DNA of 29,677 nt. It comes from an uncultured Porphyromonadaceae bacterium (lineage in GTDB: Bacteria; Bacteroidota; Bacteroidia; Bacteroidales; Muribaculaceae). Made by a program: the position numbers and the translations under genes. How positions within the stretch are numbered: position 1 is the stretch's first letter; each line of letters opens with the position of its first letter. A model generated the notes under the pieces. It searched no databases. It saw nothing but the letters and a program-made list of their open reading frames with translations, and had not been told where the DNA came from. The DNA is taken from positions 1-29,677 of the forward strand of contig CABUPJ010000044.1 in assembly GCA_902493335.1 (NCBI GenBank). Reading direction: 5' to 3'. Below, piece after piece: positions 16,118 to 23,663 of this stretch.

Positions 16118-16145
16118 ATTGTGCATTGTGAATCGTGCATTGTGC
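16118..16145 (+). repeat. Four tandem 7-bp repeats (consensus ATTGTGC)
   Basis: The units are ATTGTGC, ATTGTGA, ATCGTGC and ATTGTGC, followed by the partial unit ATTCC. The period and the ATTCC ending resemble the heptamers at 13374-13408. Confidence 0.8.
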
Positions 16146-16161
16146 ATTCCCCGGAAAGCAA

Positions 16162-16192
16162 GCGGGGGCACATCATAGTGATGCGCCCCCGC
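16162..16192 (-). terminator. Terminator of the leucine-rich-repeat gene
   Basis: GCGGGGGC (16162-16169) pairs with GCCCCCGC (16185-16192). After one mismatch the stem continues with CATCA/TGATG around a TAG loop. On the minus strand it lies 27 nt after the stop codon and is followed by TTGCTTTCC. With convergent genes on both sides it may act in both directions. Confidence 0.7.
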
Positions 16193-16218
16193 AGCAGTTA
16201 TAGTCTGTTGACTATCGG

Positions 16219-19200
16219 TTATTTCTTGATATATTTGACAGCCTGAGCGTCGCCGTTAGCTGCGACAGCATTGATGACATATGCACCGGCTGCAAGATTA
16301 TCGATATTATATTCCTGACCTGCGGCGAGGACGGCTGCACCGACCATGACACCGTTGAGATCATAGACTGCCACTTCGACATCCTCGGCGGCTGCGACTA
16401 CGTTGTTGGCAACGCTGACAAGCTTGGCGCCGTTGACAACCACTTTGGCGACACCCGAACCGGGTTTGGTCGAACCTTCATAGTTGACGGGGACGATACC
16501 ATAACCGTTGACATCTTTGACAACCATCTCGACGGTCGGTTTGTCTTCGCCGAGTTTGATGCGCTTGATACCGCTGTGGTGCAGAGGATTGTTTTCGTCA
16601 TATTTATCGGCCCACCAGTATTTGCCGCTTTCACCCATTTCTGCGAAAGTCGAAGCCTCGTTGGCAGCTGCTTCCTCGGGCGACGGAGCGCGATAGCACC
16701 AATAGAGATATTCATGCTTGGCGTCAAATGCGAGCTGAGTGATACCGACATGTTCGGTTACGCCTGAGCCTTCATATTTGACAGGAGAACCGTCGACGAG
16801 AACGGGATCGAGGGCCGACAGATTGGCGGGATCAGGATTCTCATAGAGCTTGGCGAGATCGATACGGTAGAGACCGCCGCGGGTCATTGTATTCTCATCA
16901 CCGGCTGTCTTCTCTATATAAATGTAGAGGTGACCGTTTGCCTCGTCAATGTTGAATGTCGTGAAGAGGGGTGACATAGCGGCGAGCATCGGTGAATATT
17001 CGGGCAGTTTGGGATTAACGTCCTTACCTTCTTCATCCTTGTGGGGAACAACGATGTCACTTTCGACAAAACGATAGATGCCGTTGCCGTTGAACTTCAT
17101 GCCGACCCAGTAGAGAGGCACGTTTTTGTTCGGTTCGGTAGTGATGGCAAAGCCTGATTTGATACAGCCGTATGACCAGTTCATGCCATAGTAGCCGAGC
17201 CAGTTGTTTTCCATCCACGACGGATAGCTCTGGGGGAGGGCGATGGCCGATGCGGGAACTTTACGGACACAGACGTTACGGTCGTTGACATAGAGGTCTT
17301 CGCCGTAGATATAGAGACCGAAGGGATCTTTATAGGCATTGTTGCCTGCATTGTCAAGAACAGTGGCCTGGAACACCTCGCCACCGATCTTAGAGATATA
17401 GAAGAGTTTGCCATCACCGTCGACAGAACCTGTGGCAGAGTAGACAAACTTCTTGCCGGCAGATGCGCCATAGATACGGTTCTGGAACTCAATGAGCTGG
17501 AATGTGTGAGGCACACCGCCTACGTCATATGTGTCATCGTTGCCGTCTGCATAAGCGACATGAAGCATGCCGTCTTCACCTGCGTAGTACAGACCTGCGG
17601 GCATACCCATGTCGGCACCGCCGGCCACGAGATTGGCGTCACCTGCGATGTTGAGGTATTTCCATCCGTCAGCGGCTTTGTAATCCTCGACAAGGTCAAC
17701 GGGTACTTTAGCGGTGATGTTCGAGCTTTCGGCTGTGAAAACGCCATCGGCCATGGCCGGCGGGAAGGTCGAGCCGACAATAAGGGTCTCGATGCCGCTA
17801 CCCTTGAAACAGTCTGCCTCGAGAATGGCGAGCACCGAGCCGAGGTCGAGACTCTTGAGCGCCGTACAACCGGCAAAAGCGTCCTGTTTTACCACAACTG
17901 TCGGTTTGGTGAAGTTGACTTTATCAAGTGCGTCGCAACCCGAAACAACACCGAAAGGAACTTCTGTGCAATCTACCGTAACTTCCTTGAGAGCCTTGCA
18001 GTCTTTGGCTACATAACGGCCGACAAGACCTCTGACTTCGAGTTTGGTGATGGGAGTCTCGCTCATTGAATAGTCGCCGAAAGAGGTACATGCGGGAAGT
18101 GTGATGCTCTCAAGCGACGATTTATAGAATGCATAGGGAGCAATGGCCTTGAAGTTGCCGGTAAACTCTGTGCCGGCAGCCTTGGGTGCGTAGCAGAGAA
18201 GAGTCTCACCGTCTTTGCTCTGGATATATTTTCCGTCTGCGTCTGTCGAGTATGTCTCGTTTTCGGCTGCGACGGCAAACTTGGCGATAGCATTGCAGGC
18301 AAGGAATGCGCCGTCACCGACGCGTGTCGTTGAGGCGGGCAGTGTGACGGATGCGAGAGCACTGTTGTTTGCATATGCCTGAGCGCCGATAGTCTTGACT
18401 GCTTCAGGGAGAACGAGATCACCTGCGATTTTAGCGCCGCTGAAAGCCATTTGGCCGATGCTCTTGAGCGAAGCGGGAAGAGCGACTTCTGAAACCGTCG
18501 AGTTATAGAAGGCCATGTCGCCGATGCTCTCCACAGCCGAGCCGAGAGTCACTTTCTTGAGCTGCTTACAGTTCTGCATCAGAGATGCGGGAATCGAGGT
18601 AACACCGTCGGGAAGGGTGATCTCACTGATATTCGTAGCTGCGAAGACGTTGGTATTGAGCGTTGTGAAAGCGCTTTCAAAGACAACGGTCTCAAGTGTC
18701 GAGTTTTCGAAATAGCTTGCGGGGAGACTTACACAGCTGCCGCCGATTGTCACCTTCTTGAGTGCCTTGGCGCCACGGAAAGGCTTGGTATCCATGGCTG
18801 TGTATTTGTTGCCGATCGCACGGTTGATGACAACCTCTTCAAGAGGAATCGTGACACCTTCATCAACTGTGAATGCGCCGGCCGAGAGTTCAAGAGCGGT
18901 TGCACCGTCAGCGATGACGAGTTTGCGCAGCGACGAGCAGTTTTTAAACTGGTTGCTGGCGATTTCCTTTGCGGCGCCGGGAATCTCAAATTCCTCGAGA
19001 GCCGTACAGTTCTCGAACATATTGCCGTTGAAAGTCGTAAGATCAGCCGGGAATTTGACTGTCTTAAGGTTCTTACATCCGCTGAAACAGCCGCGGCTGA
19101 TTGTAGCGACACCGTCGGCAATTGTGATCGAGGTTATTTCAGAATCTTTAAATACAGAACCGATACTGCTGACAATATAAGTTTTGCCGCCGTATTCGAT

Positions 19201-19425
19201 CTGGGCATTGATGACGATGTCACCGGCATAAACTGTCGGACCGGCCTCTCCGGTCGTCACTTTCGTACCGGCTTTTTGCGCCGTTAATTTGTTGCCGCTG
19301 GCTTTCCAGATGACGCCGTCGGCCACGAATGTCTGGGCCGAAGCCATCATAGCGCCGGCTGCGACAAGCGCAAGCATAGCAACCCGCTTGGGCGAGAATG
19401 CTTTTGTAAGCGTAGAGATGAACAT
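16219..19425 (-). CDS. Secreted BspA-type leucine-rich-repeat protein with C-terminal sorting-like domain
   Basis: A 1,068-residue exported protein. A basic N-terminal region and hydrophobic core end at ASA-QT (about residue 30), a signal peptidase I site. Roughly residues 60-580 consist of LRR_5 (BspA-like) repeats of the form L..I.LP..V..IG..AF..C..L..V, the type found in Bacteroidetes and protozoan surface proteins. About 600-990 lacks repeats that I can name; its many aromatic and glycine-rich strands could form a propeller or other beta structure. The last about 65 residues (VAVYDLNGVMVG, then LAAGAYVI and a final IKK) resemble a type A C-terminal sorting domain of the type IX secretion system. 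Surface attachment or release by that route is inferred, because no T9SS gene is present here. Monocistronic, with promoter and terminator candidates. Confidence 0.85.
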   Translation of the reverse strand: MFISTLTKAFSPKRVAMLALVAAGAMMASAQTFVADGVIWKASGNKLTAQKAGTKVTTGEAGPTVYAGDIVINAQIEYGGKTYIVSSIGSVFKDSEITSITIADGVATISRGCFSGCKNLKTVKFPADLTTFNGNMFENCTALEEFEIPGAAKEIASNQFKNCSSLRKLVIADGATALELSAGAFTVDEGVTIPLEEVVINRAIGNKYTAMDTKPFRGAKALKKVTIGGSCVSLPASYFENSTLETVVFESAFTTLNTNVFAATNISEITLPDGVTSIPASLMQNCKQLKKVTLGSAVESIGDMAFYNSTVSEVALPASLKSIGQMAFSGAKIAGDLVLPEAVKTIGAQAYANNSALASVTLPASTTRVGDGAFLACNAIAKFAVAAENETYSTDADGKYIQSKDGETLLCYAPKAAGTEFTGNFKAIAPYAFYKSSLESITLPACTSFGDYSMSETPITKLEVRGLVGRYVAKDCKALKEVTVDCTEVPFGVVSGCDALDKVNFTKPTVVVKQDAFAGCTALKSLDLGSVLAILEADCFKGSGIETLIVGSTFPPAMADGVFTAESSNITAKVPVDLVEDYKAADGWKYLNIAGDANLVAGGADMGMPAGLYYAGEDGMLHVAYADGNDDTYDVGGVPHTFQLIEFQNRIYGASAGKKFVYSATGSVDGDGKLFYISKIGGEVFQATVLDNAGNNAYKDPFGLYIYGEDLYVNDRNVCVRKVPASAIALPQSYPSWMENNWLGYYGMNWSYGCIKSGFAITTEPNKNVPLYWVGMKFNGNGIYRFVESDIVVPHKDEEGKDVNPKLPEYSPMLAAMSPLFTTFNIDEANGHLYIYIEKTAGDENTMTRGGLYRIDLAKLYENPDPANLSALDPVLVDGSPVKYEGSGVTEHVGITQLAFDAKHEYLYWCYRAPSPEEAAANEASTFAEMGESGKYWWADKYDENNPLHHSGIKRIKLGEDKPTVEMVVKDVNGYGIVPVNYEGSTKPGSGVAKVVVNGAKLVSVANNVVAAAEDVEVAVYDLNGVMVGAAVLAAGQEYNIDNLAAGAYVINAVAANGDAQAVKYIKK

Positions 19426-19521
19426 AATTGATTGATTAATTAATGGTTTGTATTTAAGTGATTTAATATTTTTTCATGGTGTCATGGCATAGTGTTTAAC
19501 ACTCTTTTAGAGTCTTTTGCA

Positions 19522-19553
19522 CAAAATTAGTCATTTATTTATATTAAATCAAT
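19522..19553 (-). promoter_or_regulatory. Candidate promoter of the leucine-rich-repeat gene
   Basis: On the minus strand ATTG (19553-19550), a 20-nt spacer and TAATTTTG (19529-19522), a perfect TAnnTTTG match with one mismatch in the -33 box. The predicted leader is about 90 nt. Confidence 0.5.
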
Positions 19554-19634
19554 AGCCCGGTCCTTATTTTTGCTTATTCATAGTTTTTTAACAAAAAGCA
19601 AGGCTCAGGTGATGTCTTTTTAACAGAAATGTAG

Positions 19635-19642
19635 TAACTTCG
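19635..19642 (+). promoter_or_regulatory. Weak -7-like element directly before rmlB
   Basis: TAACTTCG differs from TAnnTTTG at one base and ends only 4 nt before the rmlB start codon. No TTTG lies at the expected distance upstream. If it is used, the transcript would begin at or very near the start codon. Confidence 0.25.
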
Positions 19643-19646
19643 CTCT

Positions 19647-20825
19647 ATGATGAAAAAATATCTTGTCACAGGTGGTGCCGGCTTCATTGGCACCAATTTT
19701 GTCAAATATATCCTTGCCGCACACCACGGCGAGACAGAGATTACTGTCGTCGACTCGCTGACCTACGCAGGCAATGTCACCAACCTTGAAACCGAGATAG
19801 CCTCAGGCGCCGTGAAGTTTGTCAAAGCCGACATACGGGATTCCGAAGCCATGACAGCACTCATATCCGGCACCGATCCTGACTATATCGTCAACTTCGC
19901 CGCCGAGAGCCACGTCGACCGCAGCATCGACGGTCCCGAAATATTCGTGGCGACCAACGTCATGGGAACACAGACACTCCTCGAAGCCTTCCGCCGTCAC
20001 ATCGCCGCTACCGAGGCCGGCGACCGCCGTTTCCTACAGGTCAGCACCGACGAAGTCTACGGCGCGCTTGAAAAAAATCGTCCCGAAGGCATGCCGCTGA
20101 CAGTCAGCGATGCCGTCAGCTCTGTCGTCGGCGCCCGTCACGACGCGACCGCATACGGCACTGAGCTGTTCACCGAATCCACACCTTTGAGCCCCCGGTC
20201 ACCCTACTCTGCCTCAAAAGCCTCGGCCGACCTGCTCGTCAGAGCATATCACGAGACATACGGCCTGCCCGTATTGATTACCCGGTGCAGCAACAACTAC
20301 GGACCATACCAGTTCCCCGAAAAGCTCATTCCGCTGATAATAAACAATATCATCCACGGTCAGCCGCTGCCGGTCTACGGCGACGGCACCAACGTGCGCG
20401 ACTGGCTCTATGTCGACGACCATGCCGCCGCCATTGACGCCGTGCTGCGTCGCGGACGAGTCGGCGAAGCCTATAACATCGGCGGCTTCAACGAGCACAC
20501 CAACATCGAGATCGTGCGCACGGTCATCGACATCATCGCCCGCCTCGTCGACACAGACAGCCGCTATGGCGGCATCCTCAAATGTCCGCGCGGGGCTGTC
20601 GGTCATAATCTCATAAAATTTGTCACCGACCGTCCCGGCCATGACATGCGCTATGCCATCAACCCCGAAAAGATCGCCACCGAGCTTGGATGGCTTCCGC
20701 TCACTCCATTCAGCGAAGGCATAGAGAAGACCGTCAGATGGTATCTCGACAACCTCGCCTGGGTAGACAGCGTCACATCGGGCGAATACCGCGATTATTA
20801 CAACAGAATGTACAGTTCAAGATGA
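19647..20825 (+). CDS. rmlB: dTDP-glucose 4,6-dehydratase
   Basis: A 392-residue short-chain dehydrogenase that converts dTDP-glucose to dTDP-4-keto-6-deoxyglucose in the cytoplasm. It has the NAD-binding motif GGAGFIG (9-15), catalytic STDEVYG (T134, D135, E136) and YSASK (Y187, K191), and NNYGPYQFPEKLIP, typical of RmlB. It is slightly longer than enterobacterial RmlB because of an insertion of about 30 residues after the TDE motif, which I recall as common in Bacteroidetes homologues. The start cannot be further downstream because the Rossmann strand begins at residue 4; either of the two adjacent ATGs is possible. First gene of an eight-gene overlapping run; its stop overlaps the rmlA start (ATGA). 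Confidence 0.97.
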   Translation: MMKKYLVTGGAGFIGTNFVKYILAAHHGETEITVVDSLTYAGNVTNLETEIASGAVKFVKADIRDSEAMTALISGTDPDYIVNFAAESHVDRSIDGPEIFVATNVMGTQTLLEAFRRHIAATEAGDRRFLQVSTDEVYGALEKNRPEGMPLTVSDAVSSVVGARHDATAYGTELFTESTPLSPRSPYSASKASADLLVRAYHETYGLPVLITRCSNNYGPYQFPEKLIPLIINNIIHGQPLPVYGDGTNVRDWLYVDDHAAAIDAVLRRGRVGEAYNIGGFNEHTNIEIVRTVIDIIARLVDTDSRYGGILKCPRGAVGHNLIKFVTDRPGHDMRYAINPEKIATELGWLPLTPFSEGIEKTVRWYLDNLAWVDSVTSGEYRDYYNRMYSSR

Positions 20826-21703
20826 AAGGAATTATACTCGCCGGAGGCTCGGGCACACGCCTCTATCCCATAACACTGGCCCTGTCGAAGCAGCTTGTCC
20901 CGGTTTACGACAAGCCGATGATCTACTATCCCGTGTCGACGCTCATGCTCGCCGGCATCCGCGACATACTCATCATCTCGACGCCGGTCGACCTGCCGCA
21001 GATCGAGCGCCTGCTCGGCGACGGCTCACGTCTCGGTGTCAGCTTCAGCTACGCCGTCCAGCCCCGGCCCGAGGGTCTCGCCCAGGCCTTCGTCATCGGC
21101 CGCGACTTTGTCGGCGACGACGATGTCTGCCTCATCCTCGGCGACAACATCTTCTACGGCCAGGGCTTTTCGGGTATGATGCACGACGCCGTGCGCAATG
21201 CCGCCGAAGGCTATGCCACCGTCTTCGGCTATCCCGTCAGCGACCCGCGGCGATATGGCGTCGTCACCCTCGACTCCGACGGCAATCCGACTGAAATCGT
21301 CGAGAAACCCGAGTCGCCCCGCAGCGACAAAGCCGTCGTCGGCCTCTACTTCTATCCCAACGACGTCATCGACATAGCCGCCGCCGTACGTCCGTCGGCA
21401 CGCGGCGAATACGAGATAACATCTGTCAACGCCGCCTATCTGTCAGACCGACGCCTGCGCGTAAAATGTTTCGGCCGCGGCTTTGCATGGCTCGACACCG
21501 GCACCGTCGACTCCCTCAGCGACGCCTCGCGTTTTGTCGAGGCCATCGAAAAGCGTCAGGGTGTCATCGTCAGCGCCATCGAGGAAGTGGCCTACCGCCG
21601 CGGATTCATTACCGCCGCCCGGCTCAGAGAAATAGCCGCTCCACTCGCAGCGACAGATTACGGCAAATACCTGATACGACTCGCCGATGGAGCAATTAAC
21701 TGA
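20822..21703 (+). CDS. rmlA: Glucose-1-phosphate thymidylyltransferase
   Basis: A 293-residue nucleotidyltransferase that makes dTDP-glucose from dTTP and glucose-1-phosphate, the step before RmlB. It begins MKGIILAGGSGTRL with the nucleotide-binding loop at residues 8-13, then KQLVPVYDKPM, and the metal-binding aspartate in ILGDNIF (D108). Length is typical (about 290). I chose the ATG at 20822, which overlaps the rmlB stop as ATGA; the open frame extends 44 codons upstream but that stretch lies inside rmlB and lacks family sequence. rmlC and rmlD are absent, so the product is not dTDP-rhamnose within this operon. The downstream genes point to an amino sugar. Confidence 0.97.
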   Translation: MKGIILAGGSGTRLYPITLALSKQLVPVYDKPMIYYPVSTLMLAGIRDILIISTPVDLPQIERLLGDGSRLGVSFSYAVQPRPEGLAQAFVIGRDFVGDDDVCLILGDNIFYGQGFSGMMHDAVRNAAEGYATVFGYPVSDPRRYGVVTLDSDGNPTEIVEKPESPRSDKAVVGLYFYPNDVIDIAAAVRPSARGEYEITSVNAAYLSDRRLRVKCFGRGFAWLDTGTVDSLSDASRFVEAIEKRQGVIVSAIEEVAYRRGFITAARLREIAAPLAATDYGKYLIRLADGAIN

Positions 21704-22109
21704 ACCGACAGTCCTGACCTTCCCCCGCATCGTCGACGCACGCGGCAACCTGTCGTTTATCGAAGGCGAGACAAACTGTCCCTTCGAGATCGAGCGCGTC
21801 TACTGGACCTACGACGTCCCCGGCGGCGAAGAGCGCTACGGCCGCGCGCTGATGACGACGAGCGAACTTGTCGTCGCCCTTGCCGGCTCTGTCGACGTCG
21901 CAGTCACCACACCCGGCGGCCACGAGCAGACGTTCACACTCAACCGCAGCTACCAGGGACTTATGCTTCCCCCGATGACATGGCGCCGCATCGAAAACAT
22001 CACCACCGGTGCCGTCATCATGACACTCGCATCTAAGATCTACGACGAAGCCGACTATATCGAAGACTTCGCCCGTTATAAAGAAATCACCGCCGATGAA
22101 ACCGTCTAA
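21687..22109 (+). CDS. FdtA/WxcM-like cupin, probably degenerate at the active site
   Basis: A 140-residue protein of the sugar 3,4-ketoisomerase family (FdtA/QdtA, WxcM-like), small cupins that turn dTDP-4-keto-6-deoxyglucose into the 3-keto isomer. Family features kept: DARGNLSFIEG (17-27), FEIERVYWTYDVPGG (33-47), MTWRRIEN and the closing YDEADYIEDF. The motif that should follow DVPGG as RGGHxH reads RYGRAL here, so both histidines, one of which acts as catalytic base in studied FdtA enzymes, are replaced (R53, L55). The next gene keeps them. It overlaps rmlA by 17 nt and the next gene by 14 nt. It may be a structural partner, a binding protein or a different enzyme; loss of ketoisomerase activity is my inference. 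Confidence 0.85.
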   Translation: MEQLTEPTVLTFPRIVDARGNLSFIEGETNCPFEIERVYWTYDVPGGEERYGRALMTTSELVVALAGSVDVAVTTPGGHEQTFTLNRSYQGLMLPPMTWRRIENITTGAVIMTLASKIYDEADYIEDFARYKEITADETV

Positions 22110-22530
22110 GCACAGCACATCGCGCGTGACCGACGCCCGCCTCATCGACCTGCCGCGCCACCGCGGCGACAACGGCTCGCTGACAGTCATCGAGAACAGC
22201 GGCGACATGCCTTTTTTGATAAAGCGCGTCTATTATATCTATGACGTTCCAACCGACGAAGGCCGCGGAGGCCACTCACACCACGCTCTCGAGGGGCTGA
22301 TGGTCGCCCTCTCCGGCTCGTTCACCGTCACCCTCGACGACGGCAAGGACCGGCGCGTCTTCACCCTCGACCGCCCATACCGCGCGTTGTATATACCCGC
22401 CGGCATCTGGCGCACGGTCGAAAATTTCTCGTCGGGCGCAATCTGCATGGTCGCCGCATCTGACAAATACGACGCAGCCGACTATGTGCGCGATTACAGC
22501 GAATTCAAAAAACTCACAAGCGACAAATGA
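22096..22530 (+). CDS. Sugar 3,4-ketoisomerase (FdtA/QdtA-like)
   Basis: A 144-residue cupin of the FdtA/QdtA family that should isomerise dTDP-4-keto-6-deoxyglucose to the dTDP-3-keto-6-deoxyhexose. The active-site stretch is intact: VPTDEGRGGHSHH with H60 and H62, followed by ALEGLMVALSGSF. Other family marks are FLIKRVYYIYDVP, GIWRTVENFSSGA and YDAADYVRDYSEF. It overlaps the preceding degenerate paralogue by 14 nt and the aminotransferase by 4 nt (ATGA). Whether the product has the galacto (FdtA) or gluco (QdtA) configuration cannot be told from this sequence by eye. The chemistry is supported by the neighbouring RmlA, RmlB and DegT-type aminotransferase. Confidence 0.9.
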   Translation: MKPSKHSTSRVTDARLIDLPRHRGDNGSLTVIENSGDMPFLIKRVYYIYDVPTDEGRGGHSHHALEGLMVALSGSFTVTLDDGKDRRVFTLDRPYRALYIPAGIWRTVENFSSGAICMVAASDKYDAADYVRDYSEFKKLTSDK

Positions 22531-23663
22531 ACCACAAACGATATACATTCCTCGACCTCGGCACCGTCAACCGTCCCTACGCCGACGCGCTCAAGGAGGC
22601 AGTCTGCCGTGTCATCGACTCGGGCCGTTTTATCGGAGGGCCTGAGGTCGATGCGTTCGAGCGGTCGATGGCCTCGCTCTGCGGCACGGCCAACGCAGTC
22701 GGCGTCAGCAACGGTCTCGACGCCCTGCGGCTGATTTTCAGAGCCTATATCGAACTCGGAGCCATGCAGCCCGGCGACGAGGTAATAGTGCCCGGCAACA
22801 CCTTCATCGCCTCGGTTCTCGCGGTCAGCGACTGCGGCCTTGTGCCCGTCTTCGTCGAGCCCGACCCGTTGACGATGAATCTCGACACAAACCTTGTCGA
22901 AGCTGCCGTGACGCCGCGCACACGCGCCGTCATGCCCGTCCACCTCTATGGCCGCGTCTGCTATGACGAGACCCTGCGCGACACAGCCGCACGCCACGGC
23001 CTCAGGATTGTCGAAGACAGCGCTCAGGCCATAGGAGCCGTGGCGCCGATACCGGGACGCGGAGGCTCGCGCCGCGCCGGAGCTCTCGGCGACGCCGCCG
23101 CTTTCAGCTTCTACCCGACAAAAAACATCGGAGCCCTCGGCGACGCCGGTGCCGTCACCACCGACGACACCCTTTTGGCCGATACCATCAGACAGCTTGC
23201 AAACTATGGCTCTGACCGTCAGTATCATAATATTTACAAAGGGGTCAACTGCCGTCTCGACCCGATGCAGGCGGCCATTCTGTCGGCAAAACTGCCTTTT
23301 ACCGACCGCGAGAACGACGCCCGGCGACGCATAGCCTCTGTCTATGAAGCCTGTGTCACCAACAGCGCCGTCACCAGACCGCTCTTCGCCGACGACGGCT
23401 CGGCTGTCTGGCACCAGTATGTCGTGCGCGTCGACGACCGCGACCACTTCCGCTCATACCTCGCGGAAAACGGCGTCGAAACAGGTGTCCACTACCCCGT
23501 CGCCCCCTTCGACCAGCCCTGCTACAAGGAATACGGCGGCCTCGGTCTGCCACTGTCGCGTCGGCTCGCCGCCACTGTCGTCAGCCTCCCGATATCAGGC
23601 TGCACATCAGAGGACGACGCCCGCGAGATTTCTGAAATCATAAACTCTTACAAGGCAAAATGA
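22527..23663 (+). CDS. DegT/DnrJ/EryC1-type sugar aminotransferase (FdtB/QdtB-like)
   Basis: A 378-residue PLP enzyme of the DegT/DnrJ/EryC1/StrS family that should transaminate the 3-keto sugar nucleotide to a dTDP-3-amino-3,6-dideoxyhexose. The PLP lysine is K199 in FSFYPTKNIGALGD. The cofactor-binding VEDSAQA has D164, and SNGLDAL near 61-67 holds the phosphate contact. A C-terminal GVHYP is typical for the family. It begins by overlapping the ketoisomerase stop (ATGA) and ends overlapping mtaB (ATGA). The pathway order argues for a 3-aminotransferase such as FdtB or QdtB. The N-acetyltransferase that would complete Fuc3NAc or Qui3NAc synthesis is not in the window. Confidence 0.93.
   Translation: MNHKRYTFLDLGTVNRPYADALKEAVCRVIDSGRFIGGPEVDAFERSMASLCGTANAVGVSNGLDALRLIFRAYIELGAMQPGDEVIVPGNTFIASVLAVSDCGLVPVFVEPDPLTMNLDTNLVEAAVTPRTRAVMPVHLYGRVCYDETLRDTAARHGLRIVEDSAQAIGAVAPIPGRGGSRRAGALGDAAAFSFYPTKNIGALGDAGAVTTDDTLLADTIRQLANYGSDRQYHNIYKGVNCRLDPMQAAILSAKLPFTDRENDARRRIASVYEACVTNSAVTRPLFADDGSAVWHQYVVRVDDRDHFRSYLAENGVETGVHYPVAPFDQPCYKEYGGLGLPLSRRLAATVVSLPISGCTSEDDAREISEIINSYKAK

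Larger units (their letters stand above)
15883..16218. repeat. Repeat-rich gap between two convergent genes
   Basis: 336 nt without a gene. It holds the 18-nt hairpin word (15911-15928), a 9-bp hairpin (15967-15988), six 9-bp tandem repeats (16054-16107), four 7-bp tandem repeats (16118-16145) and a strong terminator for the minus-strand gene (16162-16192). Confidence 0.8.

Noticed and set aside
20690..20821. Upstream extension of rmlA by 44 codons
   Set aside because: The extension lies within rmlB and reads as an arginine-rich shadow. The family start MKGIILAGG coincides with the ATGA overlap.
19647..22530. Could the sugar genes form a dTDP-rhamnose operon?
   Set aside because: rmlC and rmlD are absent. 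The two small cupins are FdtA/WxcM-like, not RmlC epimerases, and a sugar aminotransferase follows.
22494..23447. 317-codon open frame antisense to the aminotransferase
   Set aside because: The sense strand encodes a textbook DegT-type enzyme with the PLP lysine in place. The antisense frame is a composition shadow.
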